A DNA stretch of 64,000 nucleotides from Octadecabacter temperatus (GCF_001187845.1 NZ_CP012160.1:3160501-3224500); one strand, 5' to 3'; positions 17,085 to 26,292 are shown, numbered from the stretch's first letter. Translations and numbers: made by a program. Notes: generated by a model from the letters alone, not told the origin.

Positions 17085-17134
17085 AGCGCAACGATAATCG
17101 AGCACCGCCGGCACCTCGCAAGGCTGCTATCGCC

Positions 17135-17365
17135 TTGACGTCGGTGACGGCTATTCCTTGCGGTTTCTTTACAATGTTCCTCGCGCTTGGCGCAGTTGGG
17201 TCGGGGCTAATGCTCTTTCATATTCCAATTCTGACCAGCCTGCTCTTTGCGTTGCTAATGATCTGGGTCATCTATGAATACAAAGGTCGCCGCTACGACG
17301 GCTACAGAGTGGCGCATGGCTATGGGCTTGAGCATCCACATAACAAGAACCGAGAACATCTATAG
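17135..17365 (+). CDS. Small membrane protein
   Basis: The ORF encodes up to 76 residues with two hydrophobic helices (about 10-28 and 31-47), followed by a basic and His-rich tail (YKGRRYDGYRVAHGYG). No family is recognised. The listed start is a TTG; an ATG at 17174 would give 63 residues and keep both helices, and neither has a strong ribosome-binding site. It follows hemY by 50 bp and could be its last operon member. The 275 bp after it hold no gene that I can support. Confidence 0.5.
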   Translation: MTSVTAIPCGFFTMFLALGAVGSGLMLFHIPILTSLLFALLMIWVIYEYKGRRYDGYRVAHGYGLEHPHNKNREHL

Positions 17366-17640
17366 CGTGGTCACCGACCGATACTGAGCGCCACGACCGC
17401 GCGGCATGTCCGTATGTTTGCCTGTGATCAAAACCACAACCAGCAACGTCGCTAATCATTTCGAATTTCTGAAGTAACAATTTTGATTTTCCGAATCGCA
17501 AGGTAAAACAGCCTTTAGCGCTTGGAGGTTGGTCTACCCCGTGTCTACAAATCCGGAAAAAGCGCTCATCGTTTAACGTAAGCACCAGGCGTTTGCCCGA
17601 TTTTCTTGCTACGCCCAGCACTCCAATGAAAGGCGACCCG

Positions 17641-18945
17641 ATGGCTAGAACTTATCTCAAGAAGGCAACACTGACGGCGGCGTCAGGTGCATCTGACGTT
17701 CATGACCTAGTTAAAGGCATACTGACCGACATTGAGGCTGGTGGTGATGAAACGGCGCGAGAATATGCGCAAAAGTTTGACAAGTACGACGGAAATATCA
17801 TTTTGACAGATGCCGAAATTGAGGCTGCATGTGCTTTGGTTCCGCAAAAGCTAAAAGACGATATCCTGTTCGCTCATGACAACGTTCGCCGCTTTGCCGA
17901 AGCGCAAAAGGGAACAGTCACCGACATTGAACTTGAAATTACTCCTGGGCTGATTGCAGGGCAAAAAGCAATCCCGGTGGATGCTGCTGGGTGCTATATT
18001 CCGGGTGGTCGATATAGTCACATCGCCAGCGCCATAATGACAGTGACAACCGCCAAGGTTGCTGGCTGTAAAAACATCATGGCCACGTCGCCACCGCGTG
18101 CAGAAGGTTTGCCACCAGCAATCGTCTACGCGGCCCATATTTGTGGTGCCGATACCATTATGGCGATGGGTGGTGTCCAAGCTGTTGCCGCAATGACGTT
18201 CGGGCTGTTCGGACTTCCCGAAGCAAACATTCTTGTCGGGCCCGGTAACCAATATGTTGCCGAGGCGAAAAGCATTTTGTTCGGGCGCGTTGGGATTGAT
18301 ATGATCGCCGGACCGACCGACAGCTTGATCATCGCCGATAAAACAGCGGATGCACACATCGTAGCAACCGACTTGGTGAGCCAAGCTGAGCACGGCTACA
18401 ACTCACCCGTTTGGTTGGTCACTGACGATCAAGCATTGGCCGAAGACGTCATGGCCCGCGTGCCAGCACTGATTGAAGACCTTCCAGAATTGAACCGCGA
18501 AAACGCGACGGCCGCATGGCGTGACTATGCGGAAGTCATCGTTTGTCCCGACCGTGAAGATATGGCGGCCTGCTCCGATGAATACGCACCCGAACATTTG
18601 ACCGTTCAGGCGGCTGATTTGGAATGGTGGCTAGACCGTTTGTCTTGCTACGGATCATTGTTCTTGGGCGAAGAAACAACAGTGTCTTTTGGTGACAAAG
18701 CATCGGGTACGAACCACGTTCTGCCAACGTCTGGCGCGGCGGGATATACTGGCGGACTCTCCGTGCACAAGTATATGAAAATTGTAACCTGGCAGCGATC
18801 CACACGTGAGGGATCTAAGCGGGTCGCCGAAGCAACGGCACGCATTTCCCGACTGGAAGGAATGGAAGGACACGCACGCGCTGCAGATGTGCGTCTCTCA
18901 AAATACTTCCCGGACGAGACCTTTGACCTCGGTGCCGACATTTAA
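17641..18945 (+). CDS. Histidinol dehydrogenase-family protein, probably HpsN-type (sulfopropanediol dehydrogenase)
   Basis: The 434-residue enzyme has the HisD catalytic set: the zinc and substrate residues in SQAEHG, the Glu-His pair in APEHL, GTNHVLPTSG and the C-terminal EGMEGHARAA. Several stretches match my memory of HpsN, the NAD-dependent (R)-2,3-dihydroxypropane-1-sulfonate dehydrogenase of Roseobacters, better than true HisD: the start MARTYLKKATLT, GRYSHIASAIMTV and SVHKYMKIVTWQR. No other sulfonate or histidine gene adjoins it. The ATG at 17641 is chosen over the frame open to 17593. I leave the symbol blank because the substrate is inferred. Confidence 0.8.
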   Translation: MARTYLKKATLTAASGASDVHDLVKGILTDIEAGGDETAREYAQKFDKYDGNIILTDAEIEAACALVPQKLKDDILFAHDNVRRFAEAQKGTVTDIELEITPGLIAGQKAIPVDAAGCYIPGGRYSHIASAIMTVTTAKVAGCKNIMATSPPRAEGLPPAIVYAAHICGADTIMAMGGVQAVAAMTFGLFGLPEANILVGPGNQYVAEAKSILFGRVGIDMIAGPTDSLIIADKTADAHIVATDLVSQAEHGYNSPVWLVTDDQALAEDVMARVPALIEDLPELNRENATAAWRDYAEVIVCPDREDMAACSDEYAPEHLTVQAADLEWWLDRLSCYGSLFLGEETTVSFGDKASGTNHVLPTSGAAGYTGGLSVHKYMKIVTWQRSTREGSKRVAEATARISRLEGMEGHARAADVRLSKYFPDETFDLGADI

Positions 18946-19082
18946 GCATTGCTTGGAAAATAATTGACGAATTGGAGGCGAATACCGTTCCTCTCGCTTT
19001 GGTGATGACCTTGTAAGGAAGCTGGCAATTCCGTGCGGGCATCCCATATCATGTTACGAACCACTTATACCGGAGGCATCTC

Positions 19083-19529
19083 ATGGCTAAGTACGAAAAG
19101 AACACAGACGTCATCGCAACCCTGACACCAGAACAATTCCATGTGACGCAAGAAAGCGGGACAGAGCGCCCTTGGACAGGTGCGTATCTGGACAACAAGG
19201 ATGTCGGGATTTACGTCGATATTGTTTCCGGCGAACCTCTGTTTGCATCTTCAGACAAGTACGAATCCGGTTGCGGTTGGCCCAGCTTTACCAAGCCAAT
19301 CGAAGCCTCAAATATGAATGAACTAACGGACAGCACGCTAGGGATGGTCCGCACCGAAGTGCGCTCAACCCACGGTGACAGCCATCTAGGACATGTTTTC
19401 CCTGATGGACCCGCTGATCGTGGTGGTCTTCGTTACTGTATTAACGGTGCATCGCTGCGCTTCATTGCCAAGGCAGACATGAAAGCCGAAGGTTATGGCG
19501 AATACGTAGATCAAGTGGAGGATGTGTAA
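19083..19529 (+). CDS. msrB: Peptide-methionine (R)-S-oxide reductase MsrB
   Basis: MsrB repairs the R-epimer of methionine sulfoxide in proteins. The 148-residue protein has the catalytic cysteine in [11 protein letters not shown], a likely resolving cysteine in SGCGWPSF and the [10 protein letters not shown] motif. Both CXXC zinc pairs of the zinc-containing form are replaced ([13 protein letters not shown] and [11 protein letters not shown]), so this is the zinc-free type. Its stop shares one base with the msrA start (TAATG), giving a translationally coupled repair pair. Confidence 0.96.
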   Translation: MAKYEKNTDVIATLTPEQFHVTQESGTERPWTGAYLDNKDVGIYVDIVSGEPLFASSDKYESGCGWPSFTKPIEASNMNELTDSTLGMVRTEVRSTHGDSHLGHVFPDGPADRGGLRYCINGASLRFIAKADMKAEGYGEYVDQVEDV

Positions 19530-20032
19530 TGACGGAACGCGCAGTTATAGCAGGCGGTTGTTTTTGGGGCATGGAGGACTTGATCCGAAAGCTACCCGGT
19601 GTTGAATCGACACGCGTTGGTTACACGGGCGGGGACATTCCAAATGCGACGTACCGCAATCACGGAACACACGCTGAGGGAATCGAGATTCTGTTCGATC
19701 CGGCAATCATTACCTACCGCCGCATTCTTGAATTCTTTTTCCAGATTCATGATCCGACAACCGAAAACCGACAGGGGAACGACCGTGGCATGTCGTACCG
19801 ATCAGCGATTTACTATGTCGATGAGGGTCAGAAATTAGTTGCAACCGATACAATCAAAGACGTTGATGCGTCAGGCTTATGGCCAGCAAAGGTCGTGACT
19901 GAATTGGCCCCCGTCGCTGACTTTTGGGAGGCTGAGCCTGAACATCAAGACTATCTTGAACGGATACCTAACGGTTACACGTGTCACTTCATCCGGCCTG
20001 ATTGGGTCCTCCCACGTCGCGCTGCCGAATAG
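19529..20032 (+). CDS. msrA: Peptide-methionine (S)-S-oxide reductase MsrA
   Basis: MsrA reduces the S-epimer of methionine sulfoxide. The 167-residue protein has the catalytic cysteine in [10 protein letters not shown] near the N-terminus, the [20 protein letters not shown] substrate pocket and [15 protein letters not shown]. The C-terminus ([17 protein letters not shown]) carries one cysteine that may act in recycling. It is coupled to msrB. Its stop abuts the stop of the opposing hydantoinase gene with no base between them. Confidence 0.96.
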   Translation: MTERAVIAGGCFWGMEDLIRKLPGVESTRVGYTGGDIPNATYRNHGTHAEGIEILFDPAIITYRRILEFFFQIHDPTTENRQGNDRGMSYRSAIYYVDEGQKLVATDTIKDVDASGLWPAKVVTELAPVADFWEAEPEHQDYLERIPNGYTCHFIRPDWVLPRRAAE

Positions 20033-22027
20033 TTAGCTCGTTATGCGTGGACGTCCTCGCGCCGTGATGCGTAGCGTTGCCTCGATGAACATCGTCTGAG
20101 CCTCGATCTGCGCTTCCCGCAAGTCGAGGTCCTCAGTTATGCGGATCTCGTCAACACCACTCGCTTTTGCTTTCTCCGTAGCCTGACGTGTCAGCGCGTT
20201 GCGCAACGCTTCGAATGCAGTGTCCTTGTCGCCAAATTGCACAGGGCCATCCGGCAAATGAACCCGAAACGCGCCTTCCCCACCACTGGTTACAGTTCCC
20301 TCAGCGCGGACCGAAACCTGCCCGACAACAGCGCCAATCGCATTCGCCACCCCGCCATCTTCAGGTAAAATGGTTTCACATCCAAGACGTTCGCCAACAG
20401 CCCCATAATAAGCCTGAGCAGAAGCGCCGAGACCGATGACAGGCATCGCCAACCCGACATTCACACGTGCGATATTTCTGTGATCGGATAGTCCAATCTG
20501 CACAAGCGAATGCTGCGCCAATACCGAAGCCTGATCCCAGCCTTCTTCAACAAAAGCAGTCTCTAACAATGCCAAACTTGTCTGTTTCGTAAGTTGATCA
20601 ATAATCGCCTGCGCCAAGGGTTCTGGTCCGACCGCAAACCGATCACCTGTTCCAATTCTCTGTTTTGCCAGGACCGACAAACCTTTGAGGGCAGCGTCAG
20701 AATCCCAGACGTCCATCAAACCTAACGCGTGACTTGCATCAGAGGGCGTCAGACCAACCATCATCACAAGACCACGTTGCACCAGTCTAAAAAGGGCTGG
20801 TTCATCGACGCGGTTCTTAACTGTATCTGCCCAACGCATAGGTCCATCCAGCAGGCGAGTAGCAACGGCAGATTCTCTAGCGTCCAGACCAACAGGCGTG
20901 TCATGGAACTGGACAACTACGAATTGGAATGCCTCTGGGGGCGGGTTTTCAAGAGCGAGCGCGTCGTCCAGAGCTGGGTGCACGATGTCTGGGAATTCGA
21001 GCGCAAACAAAGACAGGGGCATTACACGTCGTGGACCAAGTAGCAGGCTACGCTCCATCCCTTCGACGACAGAAACCACACTATCCCCGCCCAAACCAAA
21101 CGTCCGCATCGCCACGGCCTCGACCATTGTCCGGTACTTACCGACCTTGGCACCCTGCGGATCAATTTTTGGTAGGCCATCGCTGAGTATGCAGACATCG
21201 GTTGTTGTGCCACCAATATCGCTGACCAGCGCGTTTTGTGCGCCTGTTAGCCACTGCGCGCCGGCAATGCTTGCGGCGGGGCCGCTTAAGATTGTTTCAA
21301 TCGGCCGTTCTCGTGCAAGTTCCGCGGAAATCAAGGCGCCGTCGCCACGAACGACCATCAGGCGGGCGTCGATCCCTCGGGATGTGACATGGTGTTCCGT
21401 CGCGGTGATCAATCTTTCGATCAACCCGACTAGACGCGCATTCAAAACAGCGGTGAGCGCTCGCTTTGGCCCCCCAAGGGCCGCGCTCAACTCATGAGAG
21501 CAGGTTACAGGAACATCAAGAACCTCTCGCACGATTTCACGTGCTGCAATTTCGTGCGCTGCATTCCGAGTCGCAAACCGCGCGGCAATTGCGACGCCTG
21601 TAACCGGGACCGATAAAGACTCTAAACCGGCGTAAAGCGCATCGATATCGAGTGAAATGTTCACAGCACCCGAATGAGTGTGCCCACCATTAACTATGAC
21701 GACAGGGTCTCCATTCAGGGCGTCAGCGAGATCCGATTTCTTGAGTTCTGCTTCGTCAAACCCAATGAAGACAAGTGCGACACGCCCGCCTTGCCCTTCA
21801 ACCAGTGCGTTAGTGGCGAGTGTTGTAGAAAGAGACACCATAGAAATAGCGGATGCCGAAACGTTGCTGTCTTTAAGAACGGCGTCAATCGCAGCACCTA
21901 TGCCAGAGGCGAGGTCCGGCCGCGTTGTAAGCGATTTAGCACGCGCGACGACTTCGTCGGTTTCGTCGTTAAGCAATACTGCGTCGGTGTATGTTCCACC
22001 GGTATCGATACCAAGAAGATGCGCCAT
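20033..22027 (-). CDS. Hydantoinase/oxoprolinase family protein
   Basis: The 664-residue protein matches the HyuA/oxoprolinase-type ASKHA superfamily: the N-terminal phosphate loop LLGIDTGGTYTDAVLLND, a second phosphate motif LVSDIGGTTTDVCIL (about residues 270-285) and the adenosine region in GLGASAQAYYG. Characterised members are ATP-dependent cyclic-amide hydrolases or acetone/acetophenone carboxylase subunits, but the usual HyuB partner is absent here. It follows the ynj transporter genes by about 84 bp on the same strand, so it may share their transcript. The start at 22027 is preferred over 22051. Confidence 0.85.
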   Translation of the reverse strand: MAHLLGIDTGGTYTDAVLLNDETDEVVARAKSLTTRPDLASGIGAAIDAVLKDSNVSASAISMVSLSTTLATNALVEGQGGRVALVFIGFDEAELKKSDLADALNGDPVVIVNGGHTHSGAVNISLDIDALYAGLESLSVPVTGVAIAARFATRNAAHEIAAREIVREVLDVPVTCSHELSAALGGPKRALTAVLNARLVGLIERLITATEHHVTSRGIDARLMVVRGDGALISAELARERPIETILSGPAASIAGAQWLTGAQNALVSDIGGTTTDVCILSDGLPKIDPQGAKVGKYRTMVEAVAMRTFGLGGDSVVSVVEGMERSLLLGPRRVMPLSLFALEFPDIVHPALDDALALENPPPEAFQFVVVQFHDTPVGLDARESAVATRLLDGPMRWADTVKNRVDEPALFRLVQRGLVMMVGLTPSDASHALGLMDVWDSDAALKGLSVLAKQRIGTGDRFAVGPEPLAQAIIDQLTKQTSLALLETAFVEEGWDQASVLAQHSLVQIGLSDHRNIARVNVGLAMPVIGLGASAQAYYGAVGERLGCETILPEDGGVANAIGAVVGQVSVRAEGTVTSGGEGAFRVHLPDGPVQFGDKDTAFEALRNALTRQATEKAKASGVDEIRITEDLDLREAQIEAQTMFIEATLRITARGRPRITS

Positions 22028-22111
22028 AGATTCCCTTCTCATTTCCCTCACGCTACCGTGTCGTAACGATCATGCTGTTCCTAGGGCGACACTTCAAAGG
22101 CTAAAAGCCTT

Positions 22112-22759
22112 TTACGTCTGGGACAGGTTTTCCAATTCAATAACCTCGCCGCCCGCTGCTTTTGCGTCCTCGGCATCGTGGGTGACCATCAGAACGGGCA
22201 ACTCACGTTCTTTCGCGGTTCGGAATACCAAGTCCCTTACTTGGGCGCGCATTTCGGCGTCGAGGCGGGAAAATGCTTCATCCAACAGTAAAGCACGCGG
22301 GTTTGAAAGCAGCATCCGCATCAGCGCAACGCGTGCTTTTTGGCCACCGGACAAGGTTGCAGGGTCGCGATCAGCGAAATCGTCAAGCCCAACATCGCGC
22401 AATCCAGCTTCGATCTTGGCGCGCCTCTCGGACTTGGTCCCGCCGGTGGGCATGCCAAATGCAAGGTTAGCGCCGACTGACATGTGTGGGAACAGAAGAT
22501 CATCTTGAAAGAGGATCCCGATGTGACGTGCGTGAGAAGGCCTTTGCGTAATGTTCTCACCGTCTAACAAAATCTGGCCCATTCCAGTAAAAGCAGAAGA
22601 AAGCGTACCTGTAATGAAAGCCAACAGCGTGGATTTACCGACGCCCGATGGCCCCATCACCGTCAGCGTATCACCAGCTTGAATGATGTGATCTACCTCA
22701 ATAAGCGGTTTTCCATCCCTTAGAATGCACACATCTTTCAGGATTAGACTCTTATTCAT
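22112..22759 (-). CDS. ynjD: ABC transporter ATP-binding protein, YnjD-type
   Basis: The 215-residue ATPase has Walker A GPSGVGKST, the Q-loop, the signature LSGGQKARVALMRML and Walker B RALLLDEAFSRLD. It overlaps the permease gene by 8 bp and matches YnjD of the E. coli ynj operon in size and place. ThiQ is the closest well-known relative by sequence style, but the binding protein of this system is not a thiamine-binding TbpA. An inverted repeat AAAGGCT-AAA-AGCCTTT overlaps the stop codon. Confidence 0.88.
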   Translation of the reverse strand: MNKSLILKDVCILRDGKPLIEVDHIIQAGDTLTVMGPSGVGKSTLLAFITGTLSSAFTGMGQILLDGENITQRPSHARHIGILFQDDLLFPHMSVGANLAFGMPTGGTKSERRAKIEAGLRDVGLDDFADRDPATLSGGQKARVALMRMLLSNPRALLLDEAFSRLDAEMRAQVRDLVFRTAKERELPVLMVTHDAEDAKAAGGEVIELENLSQT

Positions 22760-24428
22760 GCAAACTTCTCCGGTTTCGCCAAAGGATGGCAGGAATGATA
22801 AGGGCGAGAGTGAAGGGCACCAAGGCAGCCAGAGTTTGAACTAAGCCATAAACGCCAATTGCACGTCTATCGCCCCCTGAAGCCAAGGCAACAGCCTCTG
22901 TTGTAAGCGTGGAAACGCGGCCTCCCCCTATAAGCAATGTCGGAAGGTACTGGCCGACTGAAACGGCGACGCCAACCGCGGTCGCGATTAAGATTGGGCG
23001 CAACAGCATTGGCGCGCGAACACGCCAAAATATAGCCCAAGGGCGAGCGCCAAGAGCGCCGGCGACAATCGCATTGCGTGTGTCCCATGAGCGCCAAGGA
23101 TCACCGAGAGAGAGAAAGACATACGGAAGAACGAATACCAAATGCGCGAGAATAACTGGAATGCGCCCGACATCAGCGCCAATACTTAGAAGGAGTGTTT
23201 GTAAGCCTGGTAGGAACGCAGTCTGTGGGACCAACAAAGGTAGGTAGAGCATCCATAGCCCACGACGCGAAAGAGGCCTCCCTCTACGATGCTCTGCCTC
23301 AAGGCAACCAAGCACCAAAGCCAGCGCGAGAAGCACTGCGATACCAGCGATCAGGAAGGTTTCACCTAAAGTTGTGAACGCGTCCGGTCCATGTCTGGTC
23401 CACGTTCGCATTGTGAAACCATCTGGAAGAACGTTTGGAAAACTCCAGAATGCTGCGAAAGACCAAACCAACAAACTTGCGAGCCCAAAGAAAACTGCCA
23501 ACGCAGAAATAGAGCCTAACAATAGGGAAAACACGCGAACAGGAGCATCTAGTTGCCCGCGGCGGCCTGACATAATCCAGTAATTTCCAACCCGCGCGAT
23601 GAGGCGTTCGCCTAGCCACCAAAAACAAAGTGTACCGATCACCAACGCAAGCTGCAAAAGCGCAGCAGCAGCGCCGGTTAAGCGCATGGAAAGGTCAGGA
23701 TCGCTCATCCACTTTACGATTTGGACGGATAGCGTTGGCGGTGTGGTTGGCCCAAGGATCACGGCAACGTCTACGACGCTCATCGAGTATGCGATGACGA
23801 CGTAAACCGGCAAACGTATTTGGTTGTAGACGCGTGGGAACACTGTCTTCAGCCAGCCCGTAACACGCCCATACCCTAGGGATTGTGCGACCAAGAGCGA
23901 TCTTCGTGGTTGCGCTTGTCCCATTGCCGCGATGGTCATGAGCAGAAGAAAAGGAACCTCTTTTACGACCAGTCCCGCGATCATGGCGAGGCCAAGCGGG
24001 TCTTGGACAATCAGGATATCCGGTGGCCTCTCCCAACCCGTAAGAACTGGCGAGAGAAGACGCGCGATCCAGCCAGAAGGTGCAATAAGAAACGCGAGGC
24101 CAAATGCGGCCGCAGCGTGTGGAACCGACAGAAGCGGAGAGAGGAGGCGTTCGAGCGCCCGAAATGCATCTGTACCGGCCCAACTAGCAGAAATGAGCGC
24201 GACAATCCCAAGCGAGAGCGCTGTCGCAATGAGACCAGTCGCAACTGAAAGGCGCGCGGCATCGAAAAGACCGCTCCATCCAAACAAGTCACGAAATGGG
24301 TCAAGCGACGGCCCATGCAGCCCTGCAGATGGTAACTGCCCAAATGCGGGCAGAACCGTTCCCCATAGGCCCGCAATGACGGGCCCCAACATTGCAATCA
24401 AGGTAAGGGCGGGCAGGAATCGAAGCAC
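22752..24428 (-). CDS. ynjC: ABC transporter permease, fused two-domain, YnjC-type
   Basis: This 558-residue permease contains two complete binding-protein-dependent transport domains in one chain, about twelve membrane helices, as in ThiP, FbpB and YnjC. The cytoplasmic EAA-like loops appear near QPRRSLLVAQSLGYGR and GALGARPWAIFWRVRAP. It starts at a GTG 23 bp after ynjB and overlaps ynjD. The substrate is not known for any YnjC. Confidence 0.88.
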   Translation of the reverse strand: MLRFLPALTLIAMLGPVIAGLWGTVLPAFGQLPSAGLHGPSLDPFRDLFGWSGLFDAARLSVATGLIATALSLGIVALISASWAGTDAFRALERLLSPLLSVPHAAAAFGLAFLIAPSGWIARLLSPVLTGWERPPDILIVQDPLGLAMIAGLVVKEVPFLLLMTIAAMGQAQPRRSLLVAQSLGYGRVTGWLKTVFPRVYNQIRLPVYVVIAYSMSVVDVAVILGPTTPPTLSVQIVKWMSDPDLSMRLTGAAAALLQLALVIGTLCFWWLGERLIARVGNYWIMSGRRGQLDAPVRVFSLLLGSISALAVFFGLASLLVWSFAAFWSFPNVLPDGFTMRTWTRHGPDAFTTLGETFLIAGIAVLLALALVLGCLEAEHRRGRPLSRRGLWMLYLPLLVPQTAFLPGLQTLLLSIGADVGRIPVILAHLVFVLPYVFLSLGDPWRSWDTRNAIVAGALGARPWAIFWRVRAPMLLRPILIATAVGVAVSVGQYLPTLLIGGGRVSTLTTEAVALASGGDRRAIGVYGLVQTLAALVPFTLALIIPAILWRNRRSLHE

Positions 24429-24451
24429 GTGAAACGACCCCTGCCGCGAAC

Positions 24452-25651
24452 TTATTGCCCAGCGCCGTAGCGATCGGCCCAGTCATCTGCGATGCGTGTC
24501 ATCCAGCTTGGGTGTGGTTCTGCTTGAACAGAGCCTAGTTCAGCGGGGGAAAGCGTCGCGATACCAAGCTCAAGCGCATCAAACAATGCGCGGTCGTCAG
24601 CCGTAAGAGCGGCCATATTCAAAACTGTGCCATAGCCCAAAACATTAGGGTCTTGTGCGCGGGCTTGTGCCTCAGGTGACATCAGGAAGTTCGCAACAAC
24701 CATTGCGCCAGCGGCCGAACCGGAGTTGTAAGGAATTGCCACGAAAGACGCATTGCCGATTGTTCCATCATCCAGAACGAAAGTACGTACTGTGTCTGGC
24801 AGTTCAAAGTTCGCAATGGCTGTGGATGCTGCACCCGGGCTGAACGAAATGGACAAGTCCAATTCACCATCTGCAATCAGCGGGAACATCGCTGTACCCG
24901 TTGCAGGGTACGCGCGGCCTTCACGCCACAATTGCGGCGACAGCGCGTCGAGGTACGCCCACAAAGGCGCGGTCACCTCGTCGTAGTTTTCATCCGTCGC
25001 GGCAACTTGCAAAACGGATGGGTCGTCCAAGATATCAACCAGCGCTTGTTTCAGAAATGTCGTGCCAAGGAAATCTGGTGGCTGTGGGTAGCTGAACCGA
25101 CCTGGATTCGCTTGAGCCCATTCCAGCAATGCATCCATCGATCCCAGCGTATCTGGCATCGTCGCGGTGTTGTGCACAAAAACAACCTGCGCCATCGCCC
25201 ACGGAGATTCGTATCCTTCAACCGGGACCGTAAAGTCTGTTTGTACCGTCTTACCTTCACTATCGACCACGTCCCAGTTTGGAAGCTGTTCCGCGAACGG
25301 CCCAAACAGCAACTCGGCGTCTTTCATAGCTGCAAAGTTGGACCCGTTGATCCAGATCATGTCGATCGCACCATCGTCGTTTTCACCGGCTTGTTTCTCG
25401 CTCAAAACACGGGTGACGGCATCCGCGGTATCAGTCAATTTCACATGCTCTAGCGTCACACCGTAGTCTTCCATCACACGATCACCGACCCACGAGATGA
25501 AATCGTTAGTCGTGGTGGAGCCACCCCAAGCGTTCCAATAAACTGTCTGACCGTTGGCCTCAGAGGTTACGGCATCCCAATCGGCAGGATCAGGATTGGC
25601 AAAAGCAAACGTAGGGGCCGCAAGTGCAGCTACCATTGCGAGATATTTCAT
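24452..25651 (-). CDS. ynjB: ABC transporter substrate-binding protein, YnjB-type
   Basis: The 399-residue exported protein has a signal peptide (MKYLAMVAALAAPTFAFA) and then an extracellular solute-binding domain. Motifs such as GQTVYWNAWGGSTTTNDF, GVTLEHVKLTDTADAVTRVL and IDMIWINGSNFAAMKDAEL match E. coli YnjB closely from memory. The ATG at 25651 shares a base with the ynjF stop (TAATG). The frame is open to 25768, but only the internal start yields the signal peptide. The ligand is unknown. Confidence 0.9.
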   Translation of the reverse strand: MKYLAMVAALAAPTFAFANPDPADWDAVTSEANGQTVYWNAWGGSTTTNDFISWVGDRVMEDYGVTLEHVKLTDTADAVTRVLSEKQAGENDDGAIDMIWINGSNFAAMKDAELLFGPFAEQLPNWDVVDSEGKTVQTDFTVPVEGYESPWAMAQVVFVHNTATMPDTLGSMDALLEWAQANPGRFSYPQPPDFLGTTFLKQALVDILDDPSVLQVAATDENYDEVTAPLWAYLDALSPQLWREGRAYPATGTAMFPLIADGELDLSISFSPGAASTAIANFELPDTVRTFVLDDGTIGNASFVAIPYNSGSAAGAMVVANFLMSPEAQARAQDPNVLGYGTVLNMAALTADDRALFDALELGIATLSPAELGSVQAEPHPSWMTRIADDWADRYGAGQ

Positions 25652-26268
25652 TAGTCTTCCTTCATTGTAAAAACACGCCGAGCGGCGAAGAGGCGAAGTG
25701 TGGCCGTAGCAAAGCACAGCGAGCCGAAAATCCAAGCGAGAACCGCAAAAGACGTCGGAAACAGGCAAAGCAACACGAAGAACACGATGGTTTCCGTGCC
25801 TTCCAGTAACCCGTTGGAGAAGTAGAGGGACTTTACCCCCTGCGCTGACGTCTCAAGACCGCGTTTTTCCGCTAGGATCGCGTAGCCTAAAAAGCTCGTT
25901 CCGTTAAAGTAAAAACTCATCAACAAGAACGCTCCAGCAATCGCGTTTGCTGATGGATCCAGCACCACGAAGGCAAACGGAATAGCGCCATAAAACAGAA
26001 AGTCGCAGGCAATATCGAGGTAACCACCGAAATCTGTGGTCTTGGATGCACGGGCGACAGCACCGTCCAGCCCATCGGCAACTCGAGACGCAAGAAGCGG
26101 AATGAGGGCGAGAAACGGCAGGCCAACCGCAATCGTCAACGCGGCAATAAGGCCAAGAACCAGACCCGCCAACGTAACGCCATCCGCCGTAACGCCACGC
26201 GCCGCTAGCGTCTTACCCAACGCGTTGAGCGGTGGATCGATCAATTTACGGGCAGTCGCGTCCAGCAT
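25651..26268 (-). CDS. ynjF: CDP-alcohol phosphatidyltransferase family protein, YnjF-type
   Basis: The 205-residue integral membrane protein has about six helices and a CDP-alcohol phosphatidyltransferase motif in RVADGLDGAVARASKTTDFGGYLDIACDF (its D-G-x2-A-R-x8-G-x3-D core is at about residues 68-85). It resembles E. coli YnjF end to end, including SFLGYAILAEK and EGTETIVFFVLLCLFP. It is the first gene of the ynj transporter operon. Its ribosome-binding site lies inside a perfect hairpin. The lipid product is unknown. Confidence 0.9.
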   Translation of the reverse strand: MLDATARKLIDPPLNALGKTLAARGVTADGVTLAGLVLGLIAALTIAVGLPFLALIPLLASRVADGLDGAVARASKTTDFGGYLDIACDFLFYGAIPFAFVVLDPSANAIAGAFLLMSFYFNGTSFLGYAILAEKRGLETSAQGVKSLYFSNGLLEGTETIVFFVLLCLFPTSFAVLAWIFGSLCFATATLRLFAARRVFTMKED

Positions 26269-26272
26269 AGGG

Positions 26273-26292
26273 CCTCTCGAGTGTTCGAGAGG
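26273..26292 (-). promoter_or_regulatory. Perfect hairpin covering the ynjF ribosome-binding site
   Basis: CCTCTCGA (26273-26280) and TCGAGAGG (26285-26292) are exact complements around 4 bases. On the leftward transcript the downstream arm ends 4 bases before the ynjF ATG and contains the AGAGG Shine-Dalgarno sequence. Folded, it would hide the ribosome-binding site of the operon's first gene; as DNA it could be an operator. Confidence 0.55.

Noticed and set aside
20898..21497. Rightward 199-codon frame inside the hydantoinase gene
   Set aside because: It is antisense to a strong, motif-rich coding region, and its translation has no recognisable family.
22096..22112. AAAGGCT-AAA-AGCCTTT repeat at the ynjD stop as a strong terminator
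   Set aside because: The stem is perfect, but no T-run follows on the leftward strand beyond the stem, so read-through into the hydantoinase gene is likely.
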